Positions 43,291 to 55,432 of a stretch of 64,000 bases of DNA are shown piece after piece. How positions within the stretch are numbered: the stretch's first letter is position 1; the number at the start of each line of letters is the position of its first letter. The notes under the pieces are model-generated. The model had not been told where the DNA came from. It ran no database searches and saw only the letters and a list, made by a program, of their open reading frames with translations. Source of the DNA: Moesziomyces globuligerus (Eukaryota > Basidiomycota > Ustilaginomycetes > Ustilaginales > Ustilaginaceae). Both the position numbers and the translations under genes were made by a program. The stretch lies in assembly GCA_030849465.1 (NCBI GenBank), contig JARVLF010000010.1, positions 620,001 to 684,000 on the forward strand. Direction: 5' to 3'.

Positions 43291-45783
43291 ATGGATGAAG
43301 GTTCTGATTTCGACTACGAGATGGAACCTCAGTCCGCAGATGTCGTCCTGCTGAGCAGCCAGGAAGCGGTGATGGAAGATGCCGGTAGTGACGTCGTGAA
43401 CATGTCGGTGGCTTCTGCTCAGCACGGCTTCGACGAAAAGACAGGTCTCGACATCGACTTTCACGACCCTGCTGACTCTCTTCAGGAGACCGCTGCTATC
43501 CCGGCACAGGTCGAGCCCGTCAGCTCAATGGCTTCCTCTTCTTCGCACGTGGAGGACGCACGTACCATCTCCTCGACGACCATAAGCCCTGAAGGCTCCT
43601 TCCGTCACCCGGAAGCGTCTGGACAGCCTTTTGCTCCAGTTGAGGCAGCCGAATTCTCGGCGCCTCGTTCGAGCGAAGCAGCGAGTGCCAACGCATCCAT
43701 TGACAATGTCTCGGTCCGTACAGCTGACCCTATCGTCAGTGCCCTTGATCAAGGCTTCGAAGCGACCCAATGGTCGCCTGCCGCACACGCCGGGAACCTC
43801 AAGAGTGACGGAACCAACTTGCAGAACGAGCAGAATTCGACGAGCTACGAGCATTTTGCGCCAGAGCAACTCAGCGCAAGAACCACCATCGCGATAGGCG
43901 CAGAGGGAGGAGAAGGAGAGGACGACGACGAGGAAGATCAGCTTGAGGCGCCGGAAGAGTTGGTGCCCAGCGGAAGCGGGCCAGACTACGAGCAGGTGGA
44001 GGGCCAAACCGTGACCGCCGTGCGCGTCACTTTCCACGGACAGGATTTCGTCGTGTGGCCAGCGAACGAGATCGCCGCATACCTGGCCGCGCCGGACATG
44101 GCGCACGACGCTAGCGAAGAGCACGCGGACGATGAGGTGCTCGAGGTCGAGGCCCCTGAGCTTGACGTTCAGCAAGACGTTCTGTGGCAGCCACTTGACA
44201 GCTTCTTCGCGAGCCTCAGGGCAAAGAGTGCCCTCGGAGACTTTCTCGACGAATCACAGGAGCTGCACCTGGCCTTTCCCGACTTGGACCTCGACATCTC
44301 GGAGGACAATGCCTACTGTCGCGAGATCACGCTGGACGATCTTGGGCAGCTGCACAGTGGACTCGGCCTTGCAACCAGTCTGCACGTGGTGGTCTCTGAA
44401 CGCTCTCGGTTCATCACGAAGTACAACGATCTAGCTCAGCACGTTGCCGGCCTCCTCGGCAATCAGCTACAGCATGACAGCGATGATTCCGAAGCGGAAG
44501 TCGGCGATGCTGAGCTGCAGAATATGGCCACCGCCGCTATCGACCGTTCCCCGGAGATCAGTGCTACATCGTCGACAGGACAAGACTTGTCGGCGGGATA
44601 TGGGGCGAACGAAGACGAAACCCCGGTGGCGGGCGGCGAAGCAGAGCTGCAGGATGGGTCGTCTGGCTCGAACGATCAATTGAAGCCCCCAGCGGAAGTG
44701 TCCGAAGAAGGTTCCATGGCAGGCGCGGAAGAAAACGTTGCTTTCCAAGCGCAAAGAGGTCTGCCGTTGGCCTTCGCCGAAGACGACCAGGGCCAGCACC
44801 TGGATCAGGTCGAAGGACACGAAGCCGAGACAGTAAATGGTGACACAGCAAGTGTTACCGATCAAGCCGAAAAGAAAGCGCGCGGCGATGCTGCCCTCTC
44901 AGGTGCGCTTGGCGACGATTCTGAGGTTTCGCAACCTGCTGTCTTGAACGGGAATTCATCAGAGGATCTCGACGAGCAAGATGAACTCGATGAATCGTCG
45001 CATACTGGCGACCGGGCCAATCATCATGCTGACGGATCTGGCCAAGCCCACAGAGCAGCACAACAAGACGATGCAGAGGGGCAAGATGCCAAGGAAGAGG
45101 CGAACAGGGGCGAAGGAGAGGATGCGGTATATGCGGACTCGGCCTTTGCAGAAGGGACAGGAGGTGGCGATGGAGGGGAGGAAGGGAAGGACGGAGGCGA
45201 CGGCGTGGAGTTGTACGGAGAGGAAGAAGGCGAAGAGGCTGCATACGAGGACGGCGAGCAGGATTGGTATGAAGAGGAGGGAGAGGGAATCTACGAAGAG
45301 GAGGGAGGAATCATTGACCACGAAGCAGAACAGACTTTCTACTCGACCATGGACGATGCTTCGGACGCAGAGGAAGATGAACTCGATGAAGCGGCGCAAC
45401 ACCCGGCTGGAGAGAATGGTGCCGCCCAGGATCGACCTGCGGTAGTGGAAGAAGCCGTTGCCCACGAGGCACCTGCTTGGAAAGGTGCGTCTACCTCTCT
45501 GCTGTGAACATCCGCGAAGTGATTTCGGACGCTGACCTTTGAGCCACGAACACGGTTTCTCCGCCACTTTCTTGTAACAGCCACTGATGATGAGCAGATC
45601 TTCGAATATACCGAGGAGCTGGACGAGGGCAATGATGACACCTCGGCAGCGCGGCTGATGTCGACCATCGAAAACTCTTCTCAACAACGCAAGCGCCTCC
45701 TTGCAGACGAAGACGACGATGGACATGCTCAGTACGAAGACAGCAATCACGAAGCTGAGAGCAAACGTGCCAAGGTGGATTGA
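43291..45783 (+). CDS. Large acidic protein of unknown function
   Basis: Exon 1 is 43291-45484 and exon 2 is 45581-45783, joined across a 96-base GTGCGT...CAG intron, giving 798 residues. Residues about 1-210 are acidic and Ser-rich. Residues about 225-395 look folded: VTAVRVTFHGQDFVVWP, LWQPLDSFFASLRAKSALGDFLDESQELHLAFPDLDLDISEDNAYCREITLDDLGQLHSGLG, then SRFITKYNDLAQHVAGLL. The rest, to about 730, is very rich in Glu and Asp. The last exon ends in a basic stretch (SKRAKVD) that could be a nuclear signal. The acidity and possible nuclear signal would suit a chromatin or ribosome-biogenesis factor, but I do not recognise the family, so no function is assigned. Confidence 0.8.
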
Positions 45784-48700
45784 AACGCCCGACGGCTGTC
45801 AAAGCTTGGCCAAGCACATCGTCACCACCACTACCCCGATCTTGCTCTGCACTGCCGATTCTGACGACGCAGGTATTGCCGCTCGCCAAAACAAGGCTAC
45901 CTGCGTCTGCCCTCTTCCTCTCTTGGTCACAAACATCCCGAGATGCTGATTCGGCCCATCAAGGAGGACCCCTCGCAACAATGACGCAGAGACTCGCTAC
46001 TCCTTCGTCTCGTCGGATCCGGTGGCATGCCGCCTCTTCACGCAGGCACAAAGTTCGCAGCATCCGTGCAGCAGCCTCAAAAGGCATGGCGAAATGATCA
46101 GCTTCTCAACTTGCGGTGAGTTCACTCGGAATCTTGTTTCTCCACTAACCTTGGCCGAAGATAGACTTGATGCGCGGCATCACGAAGTCACTCTGCCGCC
46201 AGCTGTGGCAAAAGGCTACATGAAGCATGGCAGTTCACGGCTCGTTGGTTCCCGCCTGAAATACAGGCCTGAGGTCATCAGGTCGGGTCAGGCAGAGCTT
46301 GCTACAGATGTGTCCTGAGCGCCAATCTCATCCTGGCAATGCAAGATCCAATCGTCCCAGATCAGCTGCACTCGTGCGAAAGAGCCTCCGCCTGATGCAG
46401 GTACGGTAATGCGCTTTTGTTCCAATGTCGGACAGTGGAAGGAGGCGTATTGGCTAAGGGGTCGCGACGCTGGCAGCCTTGGCAGGCGAGCAGAGACAAG
46501 GACCCAGGGTTGTGGGCTTCGGGGTCGCGACGGATCGCACTGCAGCCAGGAGGAGAGCCAGACGGCAAGACGGGCAAGATCCGGGGCTGTTGTCTGGGCC
46601 TCGCCGTTACGTACTCGAAGGCGGCTGGGCACCCGACGCCGTTGCCCTCCTTATCTCGGCAGTGGCTGGAGGATGCCGTGCGGGTCGATGGGTGAGCGAT
46701 TGCAGATCAGCAGGAACACAGACTAGGGGGCGCATTGAAGCTAGCCGGCGGATTTGGCCCAAATCAGCAGCGCTCGAGGCTTCTCTCAGCATCTGCTGCT
46801 AGTTGGCCGAGTGAAACAGAGCCTCTGAGCCGCACAAACAATTCCCCTCGACGCGAGACGCATTGTCCGCAGGCGTGCTCCAGTCATACTGAGATGCATT
46901 GTATTGCGATTTCTGGTTGCAGTTCCACCACCCGCTGATACAGTGGTACAGCAGCACCACAGTGCCAGGCGGTCTGACAGCGAACCCAATGGAATCATTC
47001 AGGCGATACGGATATGTCAACCCATCCATCAAGGGTCGACCGCTACGCGCTCAGTCATGGGGAGCTTGTGGAGTTCGCCAGAAGCGAAGCCGATTGGTCG
47101 ATCCGGTAGCCTGGCAACTTCCCCGCATTTATGCGCTCAACAGGTGCCCGACTCCCACGGCCAGCCGTGTCTGGTGAGCAAGCGGTCGGGCGGGCGGCGC
47201 GGACGTATTTAGAACCCCTCGAATGCTGCAACAGGCGGGTTGTTCTGGGCCAGCGCTGGTTGCGAATTTCCACAAGCGAGGCCAAGAGATCTCGGCTGGG
47301 GATCCACAGAGCCCTGCGCCCTCCCAAGCTGAAGAGCCTCGGCGAGCAGAGGGTGAAAAGCGTGTTGAAAGCGTCGGCCCTGCTCTCCCTCTTCTCCACT
47401 GGGTCGGCGGCCGGTCGCGGGGTTGTAACCCTTTCGCCATCTTATCTCACAGCTCCGTGATTAGCCATCGTTTCAGCGGTACAGCAACGTGCTGAACAAC
47501 CGAGGCTGATTCCGCCAAAGGTTCAGCCAGCAACTGGGCTGGTTCGAAACACATAGCTCGTAAGGTGACTCGGGACGTGACCGGCTGCTAGCAACGCCGC
47601 GCGTGTTCGATTGTTGAAGACGGCCACCAGCCGACGACGGCGGAGTCGGGGCAACCGACGATGGCTTCATTTTCGTAATTCGACGCGCTTTGCCACTGCT
47701 GACCGAAACTTCCGGGGTGAACATGACCACCTGAACGAGGCGAGGGTGAAGCGCAAGCTGCTGTCATTTGACGTTGCCCCAGAGTCGGGTCGTTTCGGGT
47801 CAAGCGTCGGGCCCCATCCATTCGCCGAGTCAAATGGCCGGAGCTGAGCATCACAACAGCGGATGCTAGCGACGGAGCTTTGAGTCACGGATCTGTCACG
47901 CCAGCAGGACCTGTTGCCCGAAACCTCCGAAATGGCGCGTCTAATCTGATTGCTGTGTGTTTTCCGCTGCACGGCAGGGCGGACCTTTGCGGTGAACGAG
48001 CCGAGCCGGTCATGCCTGAGCTTAGCGACAGCACGCAGCTAAATAACGGCGAGGCAGTACGATCATGCGGATGGAACAGAGCGAGCCAAGCAGAAACACG
48101 GCTTCAAGCTTCGGCAAGTCGATGCTGCCGGAGCCGCTTCACAGACTTGCCTGTCGCCCCCTCACGAACAGAGGTTGGCTCTTGGACGCAAGGAAATGAG
48201 GGCTCGGCATAGTAGACGCAGCCAAGATATGCGTGCGGGTCATGATGCGCATCTGCACGAGCTTCTATGCGCAGGGCTGTCGAGGAGGCGATGGAGGCGA
48301 CGGATGCGCCTTTGCGCTGCTGCGGGAGCGCGCCAGCCACCAGATTCATGCGAAGGAGTTTGGAAACGCGCTGCAGATGCACGGTTGCGGCCATCATGCC
48401 TTCACAACGGTTGAATGAACGGTACTCGCGGTTGTGGGAACAATGCGAGCTCTTCTCGCAGTGCGAAGACGGTGGCATCAGTGTGTCGGGTTCCGAAGCC
48501 GAGGAGGATGGCCCTTTCTCATGGGATCCGCCGACCCTGGGAACGGACTCGGAGACTGCCCAGCCGACGACAACGCGCAACCGATCGCCCCTCACAAAGC
48601 AAATCAAGTGGCCGTCTACAGCGGAGGCACTGCGGTCCGGGCTCTGGGCTCCCGCAAGACAGTCGGGCAAAGGTTGGCAGAAGAGCCACGGCGCTGCAAA

Positions 48701-51700
48701 CACACCCTGTCAGGCCCTGGCTTCGCTGACTTTGCTTCGTGATGCCGATCAACGAGCACCGAAGCCGCGAGTGGCAGCCGACTGTGCGGTCAAGTGGCCC
48801 CGTGCGTCGAGCCAAAAGGGATCGCGATTGACTGTTCGGACGAACAGCTTGCGGGTGTTCGGGAGGTGGGCTTTCTGGGCGAATGCCCAATGCAAATCCA
48901 GAGTGAGCCATCCCAAAGGGCAACAGGATTCCTTGGGATGGTCGAGACCGCAGCTAGAAGCTCGCTTGGACCAGCCGAGGCTGCACAGCTGCAGCTGAGT
49001 CTGATAAAATTCATGCGTACCAGAGCTGTGTCACCCCGATTGGTCCAGGCGACGCTGTGCAGTCACTTTGGCTGCACGCATCCAGCACCTCTGCGTGCGT
49101 GGTGCTGGGGATCCGCTCGGTCAACCGCACCTGTCTGGGGAAGAGCAGCGTCGGAAACTGTAGCAGCGGCTTGGTTGCGACCCCTTCGACGCCTGGTGGG
49201 TCCGGATACAGAAACGAAGGTATCCTACTATACTACACCGTAATTGGCGCTCGGTGGTCGGCGGCGGTGCATGTCATCGACTTTGCCCAACTCGCTGCAA
49301 CGCGATATGCATGAAGGAGAGCTTCGGAGCGTTCCTTGGCTGCAATGCGCCATCGTGGAATGGCAGGCGCAATCCTACTGTACACGTTGAGCCGCGCCCG
49401 TTGGCGAACAGGCCGACCCAGCGCAACGGAATCGATCGTGCTCCTGAACCGGCCCCGGCGGCATTGCTTGTTGAATTCAGCCGGAGCTGTGGCTTAGACC
49501 AGCCATCAAGTGGCGGCGTCGAGCAGCGTGTCACCCGTCGGTCATCCAACTTGTAATACTGTATCGCAGGCGAACGTTGTTCGAAGGAGGCCAGATGCGC
49601 TCGTCATCGGGTCAGCAGCCGCCAACCCGCCTGGGGTCAACCGACTTGCTGGACTTTGCCTTGCAGGGGTCTCAGGCCACTGCGACGACGATCACGGCCC
49701 GGGTGCGGCTGGCACAGGGTTGTTGATGCGTTCCGAGGCGCCTGCCCCGCGGACGCTGCTTGGGTCTTGCTCTGCTTTCTAGAACCCGCACGATTCTTGG
49801 TGCATTTCCGCCACTTCAGAAATCCTGACGACTCACGCACACTGTCGAAGCGCCACATTGGAATTCTGCATCACACGAAAATAAAACCAAAATCCAAGGG
49901 CGTGAGAGCCGTGAAACCAATTCTGGCAAGCCGAGGACCAGCGAGAAACTGCAGCACTGCATCGCACTTCAGCCGTGACGCTGGCTACGAGCTTTCCGTC
50001 GGCTGAGGCTCGTTGGAGCCGCCACCCAGGAATCGCCGCTTTGCCTCAGGTTCCCATGTCGGCTCTTCCGAGCCATACGATGCTGTACCAGCTTTCTTCA
50101 AGCAGCCTTCCACCGCGACGCCATCCCCGCGCCCTCGCTCGCTGGTGCCGATGTGGAAGATGGCGAAACGGGTGATGACGTCCGGTGAGGTCAAAAGCCG
50201 CGGTTGCGCACACGTGCAGAAGCCCTGCAAAGCGTAGGGCCGCCTCAAGAGCAGAGTCGGTGGCGTGCTCGATCGACCGCAATCTCTGCCGGCAACCCAT
50301 TCGGCTGAATTGCGCCAGAGAATGCTGTGGATCCCGGAGGCCCGGAGGGTGCGCGGCGAGCAAAAGGACGTTGAATCTTGATGGAGTCTGGCTCGGCTCA
50401 AGCCTGCTGATGCCGTCGGCTGAGTTGCTGCTCCGTCTACAGGGTTGCACCTGACCTCCGTCTCAGCACGTTGCATCGCTGGACTCACTTCAACTGCCTG
50501 GGCACACACACGCGCATATGCACAAAGGCCGCACTGGCCGACGTAGACTTGTCCCTCAGCCGGCTGGGCTGCAGTGACAGGCGACAGGATTCCTTCCTAA
50601 TTCAGCCGAAGCAATGCATGGGGCGCTGCTCGCCTCTCTCGAGTCCCTTCCTGAACATCAAATAAATATTTATTTCTTTTGGAAAAAGAATTCGATTGGA
50701 TTTGCTACTCACGCACAAAGCAGTGGGCCAGGGGCCGAGGGAGATGATGGTGTGTACGACTAATGCATGTGCGCTGTCTGACTGCATCTTGCACTCGCCA
50801 CACTCGTATGCACCACCGCCTCGGCAAGCCTGTGTCTCTGCTCTCGCCCTCTCTTTCTCGCTTGGCTCGGTGAGGTCTGGCTCAGGCGGTCTCACTCGGC
50901 TTCTTTCATCCGCCTGCGATCCTTCGCCAGTCCAGTGTGCCTGCTGTCAGTGAGAACGCTCGCTCGGTACGACAGAGAAGCTGTCGTGATGTTGGTCTAC
51001 GCCGCTCCACAGCCGCACTCTCGCCGCGGCTCGCCAAGCCCAGCTCAACGGCCGCACTTACAGGCCCAGCTGCGCCTGTTCTGTACCGCTTGATGGGCAG
51101 CCCTATCTCGCCGCGACCTCATCTCTGCTGCCTCGCCGTGCCGCGGTCGAGCTCCTTCGTCCGCTCAGCTGCCCCTCCCATGATTGTGCAGCCTCGCTTA
51201 GACACTGCGACCGTAGATACAGCACCTCCGTCGGTGAGCACAGGCAGTGACGTTTCCGAGTGGCACTCTCATGCTTGATGCACCCTCCATCGGCTCCCTC
51301 TCCTCCCGCGCCCGCCAACTCGGGCTCCCAACGTCCTGCCCCATGTCTTCCTCGCAACCCCCTCCCTTCATATAATCGGAGGCAGCGCGGAATCTTTCTC
51401 GCCCTCGACGAGACCCATATCTGTACTCTACCGGACTCGGCGCATTTCTAAAGTCGCTCACCGTCCCTCCAACCACCATAAAAGCTTGGAACACTGCGTC
51501 TACTCCACCCAACAGCGCCCCGTGCCTTGCCACTTGTACAATCTCCCTCCAAGCAAGGAGCCGCCGCTCGGACCCCTTGTCAGCTCAGATCTATTGAACC
51601 AGCCTCGCTTTCGACAAACTACCCCGCCTCTGCCCACTGCGCCGCACGGTCCGCTCGACCTGCCTCTCAGCCTTCTCGCTCGAGCCTGCGTCCGAGGCTG

Positions 51701-51851
51701 TTGACTGAGTCGACGGGCCGCAAATTTCAGTTCTGGCAGCACCCAGTGCTTGGATCCACGCACCTGGAACGTCGCTGACGCCTCCATCGCCTCGGTGCCC
51801 TAGACTGCTACAGCAACTAGGATTGCTGGGCACCCCAACACATCAGCCCGA
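45784..51851. other. 6.1-kb gene-free region upstream of the zinc-finger regulator
   Basis: No frame shows coding character; the longest (48267-48998) is Arg/Ala/Cys-rich with no domain. An AT-rich island with a perfect palindrome lies near 50660. T/C-rich DNA and TATA-like motifs (CATATAA near 51368, CATAAAA near 51478) lie in the last 500 bases and probably belong to the promoter and leader of the downstream regulator. Such long upstream regions are common for developmental regulators. Confidence 0.6.
50660..50675. repeat. Perfect 16-base AT palindrome
   Basis: AAATAAATATTTATTT equals its own reverse complement. It lies in an AT-rich island of about 50 bases in otherwise GC-rich DNA. Confidence 0.85.
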
Positions 51852-53750
51852 ATGCTTGTCTCGCAGCAAGAATCCGCGCCAGCACAGATCCTGCTCAAGG
51901 GCGAATCCCGAGACTCCTCCATCTGCCTGCCTTCAGGATCCAACGATCACCAAGCCTCGCATCCGTCCTTCTTCTGGGCCTCCAGCGACGACGCCGGCGC
52001 TGCAACCGAGCTTTCCGAAGCTACGCAGTCGGGCCTGAAGGCTGAAGCGACTCCCAAGACGGTTTCGGAGCTCTTCCTCGACCAAATCCAGGACCGATTC
52101 TGCGCAGACCTCCTCGAACTCGACCTGCCATCGCTCGACGGCGGCCTCTCTGAGCATTCCAGTCCCCCGACCGCCTCCACCGCAAGCGGTTCCTTTGCCC
52201 CCACCTCCTCGGTATCCGGCTCAGGGTGTGATTCTTCGCCGGCGATGAGCGCGAGCAGCAATTACCACTTTGAGACGCCTTCCCTGCACCAGGTGTCGGC
52301 GCTCGGTGCTTCCTTCTCCACATCTTCGCCGATGGACGCAAGCAGTGTCAAGACCTCGCCTTCGCAACACGAACAAGGCTGGACCCTACCGAGTCTGCAG
52401 GACCGCAAGCAACCGATGGAGAGTCAGGGCGAGGTCGCCTCGACCCTTCACCAGGCAGTCTCGCACAAGGACGCCGGTGCAAGCGGCACTCACCAGGCAT
52501 ATGGCGCCAGCCAGACTCAGTACGAAGACCAAGACTACCCGAACCACGCCATGCACCCGGGCATGTCGCAGTACTTTCAGCGCGCTTCGATCTCGGGCCC
52601 GCTCATGCACTCGGCCACCCAAGCAGAGCGATACGAGGAAACGCCCGCACCCGCCCCTCCACGCGTCCATGGTCTGGCGGCGTGGGAGAATGCCTCGGGC
52701 TCCGCAAGGCCCCACACCGCAGACGGCATGTTCGGGCACTTTGGAGTAGTCAACATGAGCGCTCCTTCGCACGAAGGCTCGACGGACGGCTCGACGCTGG
52801 GCAACTCGACAGGCGCTCAGTCGCGCCCCTACACCCCGGGTGGCGATGCGGCTCATCTGGACAACTACTACCAGAACCGACGCATGTCGATGCCCGATCC
52901 GGGTAGCGCAGCGGCGGGCGGGACGGGCAAGGTGTTTTCCTACATGGCTCCGAGCCATGAGGGCGGCATCATGTCGTCGGGTTCGCACGTCGGTGTGCCT
53001 TCGCACAGCTACGGTGGACACTACTTTGGCAGTGGCGGCGGATACAGCACGGGCGCGAGCAAGAAGCGACCGCGACGCCGCTACGACGAGATTGAGCGGC
53101 TCTACCCATGCAGTTGGCCTGGATGCCCCAAGAGCTACGGCACGCTCAACCACCTCAACGCGCACGTCGCCATGCAGAAGCACGGGCCCAAGCGCTCGCC
53201 GAGCGAATTCAAAGACATGCGCAAGGCATGGCGCAAGCAGAAGAAGGAGGACGAGCAGCGACGTCAGTCGCGCCAGCTCAGCCTGAGCGACCAGGCGCTC
53301 CGTCCAGGCTTCGGCGCTGCAGCCTACGCCGCCGATATGTCGAACGGCCATTCCGAGTTCGTCGTAGGCTCCTCTGGTAGCGCGTCGGCTCTTCCGATCG
53401 CCCCGCCGCCTGCGCTGAGCGGATTCGGTGGCCAGCACGGCGCCACGGGCGTGGGTGGGCCGGGTCAGCTGCCTGCACCCATGGCTCACCTCAGTCGCTA
53501 CAGCATGTCGTCCGTGTCGGCTGCTCCGATTGCCGGACAGCCTTCCTACCTCAACGGAGCACCGGTCGAGTCGGCAGCATCGACGCACGCTGCCAGCACG
53601 CTCGGTCAGCATCAGCACGATCACGCTAGCCACGCGCCTCCCCTGCAGTACTCGGGCGACAGCAGGCTCTCCTACTCGTCGGCCTCCCACGGCAACACGC
53701 ACTATGCGAGCCTCGGCGCTTACCTCTCCGCACATCGCGGCAGTGCCTGA
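51852..53750 (+). CDS. C2H2 zinc-finger transcription factor, single finger
   Basis: The intronless 632-residue protein starts at ATG 51852. One finger at about residues 418-442 reads C-x4-C-x12-H-x5-H (CSWPGC, then YGTLNHLNAHVAMQKH). It is preceded by a basic KKRPRRRYDE stretch and followed by KRSPSEFKDMRKAWRKQKKEDEQRR, a basic helix. This finger plus helix is a recognisable fungal regulator type, similar to the Aspergillus RfeC group as I remember it. The flanks are Ser/Gly/His-rich and disordered. Near residue 68 SELFLDQIQDRFCADLLELDLPSL is amphipathic and might be an activation or protein-binding segment. DNA target and process are unknown. The very long upstream region suggests complex control. 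Confidence 0.85.
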   Translation: MLVSQQESAPAQILLKGESRDSSICLPSGSNDHQASHPSFFWASSDDAGAATELSEATQSGLKAEATPKTVSELFLDQIQDRFCADLLELDLPSLDGGLSEHSSPPTASTASGSFAPTSSVSGSGCDSSPAMSASSNYHFETPSLHQVSALGASFSTSSPMDASSVKTSPSQHEQGWTLPSLQDRKQPMESQGEVASTLHQAVSHKDAGASGTHQAYGASQTQYEDQDYPNHAMHPGMSQYFQRASISGPLMHSATQAERYEETPAPAPPRVHGLAAWENASGSARPHTADGMFGHFGVVNMSAPSHEGSTDGSTLGNSTGAQSRPYTPGGDAAHLDNYYQNRRMSMPDPGSAAAGGTGKVFSYMAPSHEGGIMSSGSHVGVPSHSYGGHYFGSGGGYSTGASKKRPRRRYDEIERLYPCSWPGCPKSYGTLNHLNAHVAMQKHGPKRSPSEFKDMRKAWRKQKKEDEQRRQSRQLSLSDQALRPGFGAAAYAADMSNGHSEFVVGSSGSASALPIAPPPALSGFGGQHGATGVGGPGQLPAPMAHLSRYSMSSVSAAPIAGQPSYLNGAPVESAASTHAASTLGQHQHDHASHAPPLQYSGDSRLSYSSASHGNTHYASLGAYLSAHRGSA

Positions 53751-54064
53751 TGCCGCACTCGTCTCGACATGGCCTTCTTCCGGCTTCAACAATCCTTCCC
53801 GCAGCTTCGATATCGCTCTGAGTCACCTGTCTCGCCTCTCTAATCTCGCCTCCGCCGCCAGCGTGCGCCGCGTCGCTGCATCGGCCGGCACCCGCGACAC
53901 CCTGGCCATGCTTTCATCGTGCTTCTTCTCCGAATCCATCTCGGATGTTTTTTATCAGATATGTATTTCGTCAGTCTTGAAATGTGTACTATCAGTGCCA
54001 CTTGGACATCACGCCGGTCTGCCAGCTGACTTGAGTGCTGGGGCGATGGACGCATTGAGGCAGC
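53751..54064. other. Convergent 3' region between the zinc-finger gene and the PLP enzyme
   Basis: This 314-base stretch lies between two facing gene ends. A short AT-rich segment (TTTTTTATCAGATATG near 53947) may serve in 3'-end formation. No gene is seen. Confidence 0.65.
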
Positions 54065-55432
54065 TTACTGGAGCTGACCTCGGCTCTCCTGGTCGAGGAC
54101 CTGGATGAATGCAGAGCGCAGATCGGCCTGGAGGTCTTCGAACTCCTCGAGGCCGACCGAGACGCGGATGATGCACGGATTCTCGGTGGGGTCCGACTTG
54201 ATTCGGTGTTCCAGCAGGCTCTCGACGCCGCCGAGCGAGGTGGCCGGGGTGAAGTAGGTCGTCAGGTGAGGGACAAACGTGGCGTAGATGGGCTTGGTGG
54301 TGCGGAAGGCGAAGGTGGGCGCGTGGCCACCGGGCATCTGGCTAGATGGGTCGAAGGTGGGGTCTTCGGGGGTGGTGCCCTTGGTGACCACGTCGTCCGG
54401 GTCCGAGCGAGGCTGCAGGGAAGAGTGGTACGTACGCGCGATGAGCTTTCCTCCTGCAAACGCCGCATCTTCCGACGAGGCCCCGGTCGAAGTGGTGAGC
54501 GAATGAAGCCACGCCGCGAGTTTGGTGGCGGTCTGCGACTGCTTCTGCACGCGCACCGTCAGAGTGCGCAGCGAACGAAGGAGAAGGTAGGCCTCCATGC
54601 TGCCGAGGTTGGCGCCAAAGTAGGTGCGATCGGTCCACAGGCTGTCCCACTCCTTCTTGTCCTTGACCGCCAGGATACCGCACAGCAGGTCCGAGTGGCC
54701 ACCAAAGTACTTGGTGCCAGAGTGCATCACCATGTCCACGCCCTGCTCGAAGGGGTCCTGCAGCGGTGGTGGCGCAAAGGTCGAATCAACTACGACGTGT
54801 GCTCCCGGCACTGTTCGCGCCCTCTCGACGTACTTTGCCAAGTCCCTCGCTTCGCCCGTCGGGTTGAGCGGAGTCTCGACCCACACCAGCAGGCCTCCGC
54901 GCTTCACAGCCTCCTCCTTTCCGTCGGAGCTGTCTGTGCTCGCAGTGGACGACACCATTGCCGCCTGGTAATCGTCGTCGAGATCGATGATCTTGACGTT
55001 GCGGCCGCGGGCGTAGAGCTTGATGGAGACGTGAACGCCATGATATCCACGCTTGATGGCGATCACTGAGGGTGCGTAGTGCGTCACAGCAGCGTGGGCT
55101 GCCGAGAGACCCGAGCTGTAGGTGAGTGCGTGCCCCTTGACGATCTGCGACAGCACCTTTTCGCAGCGGATGTTGGTCGACTGCGAGTAGCGCGAGTAGA
55201 TGTGGAAGCCGGGGTCCTGCATGTCGAACTCCGCCTGACCATTGCCGACGTCTTCGAGCAGCTTGGCGTGTGCCGAGCTCGGGTGCGGCGCTCGGAACGT
55301 CGTCGAAAGGCTGATCGACGGCGCCACCGCATAGTTTGCATCGACCCTGTGGTCCGGGTGGTCGGCGTGCAGAGCGGCCGTCGCCAGACCAGGCTTGGGC
55401 AGGCCAGCGCTGTCGATGCCATTCGATGCCAT
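54065..55432 (-). CDS. Cys/Met-metabolism PLP enzyme (cystathionine gamma-synthase/lyase family)
   Basis: The frame is open beyond 55432, but that position is the first ATG, giving 455 residues without introns. The fold-type I PLP signatures are clear: SISLSTTFRAP, YSRYSQSTNIRCEKVLS, YSSGLSAAHAAV near the cofactor phosphate, VWVETPLNPTGE, VVVDSTFAPPPLQDP, and the cofactor lysine (about 241) in HSGTKYFGGHSDLLCG. The C-terminus has FTPATSLGGVESLLEHR and IIRVSVGLEE, typical of the family. It is longer than classic Cys3, with a 30-residue acidic insert after YQAAMVSS and another near DDVVTKGTTPEDP. It resembles the poorly studied yeast YHR112C-type branch, so the exact reaction (synthase, beta-lyase or gamma-lyase) is uncertain. 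Confidence 0.87.
   Translation of the reverse strand: MASNGIDSAGLPKPGLATAALHADHPDHRVDANYAVAPSISLSTTFRAPHPSSAHAKLLEDVGNGQAEFDMQDPGFHIYSRYSQSTNIRCEKVLSQIVKGHALTYSSGLSAAHAAVTHYAPSVIAIKRGYHGVHVSIKLYARGRNVKIIDLDDDYQAAMVSSTASTDSSDGKEEAVKRGGLLVWVETPLNPTGEARDLAKYVERARTVPGAHVVVDSTFAPPPLQDPFEQGVDMVMHSGTKYFGGHSDLLCGILAVKDKKEWDSLWTDRTYFGANLGSMEAYLLLRSLRTLTVRVQKQSQTATKLAAWLHSLTTSTGASSEDAAFAGGKLIARTYHSSLQPRSDPDDVVTKGTTPEDPTFDPSSQMPGGHAPTFAFRTTKPIYATFVPHLTTYFTPATSLGGVESLLEHRIKSDPTENPCIIRVSVGLEEFEDLQADLRSAFIQVLDQESRGQLQ

Noticed and set aside
52386..53792. 468-codon minus-strand frame
   Set aside because: It is antisense to the zinc-finger gene; Arg/Val/Ala-rich with no motif.
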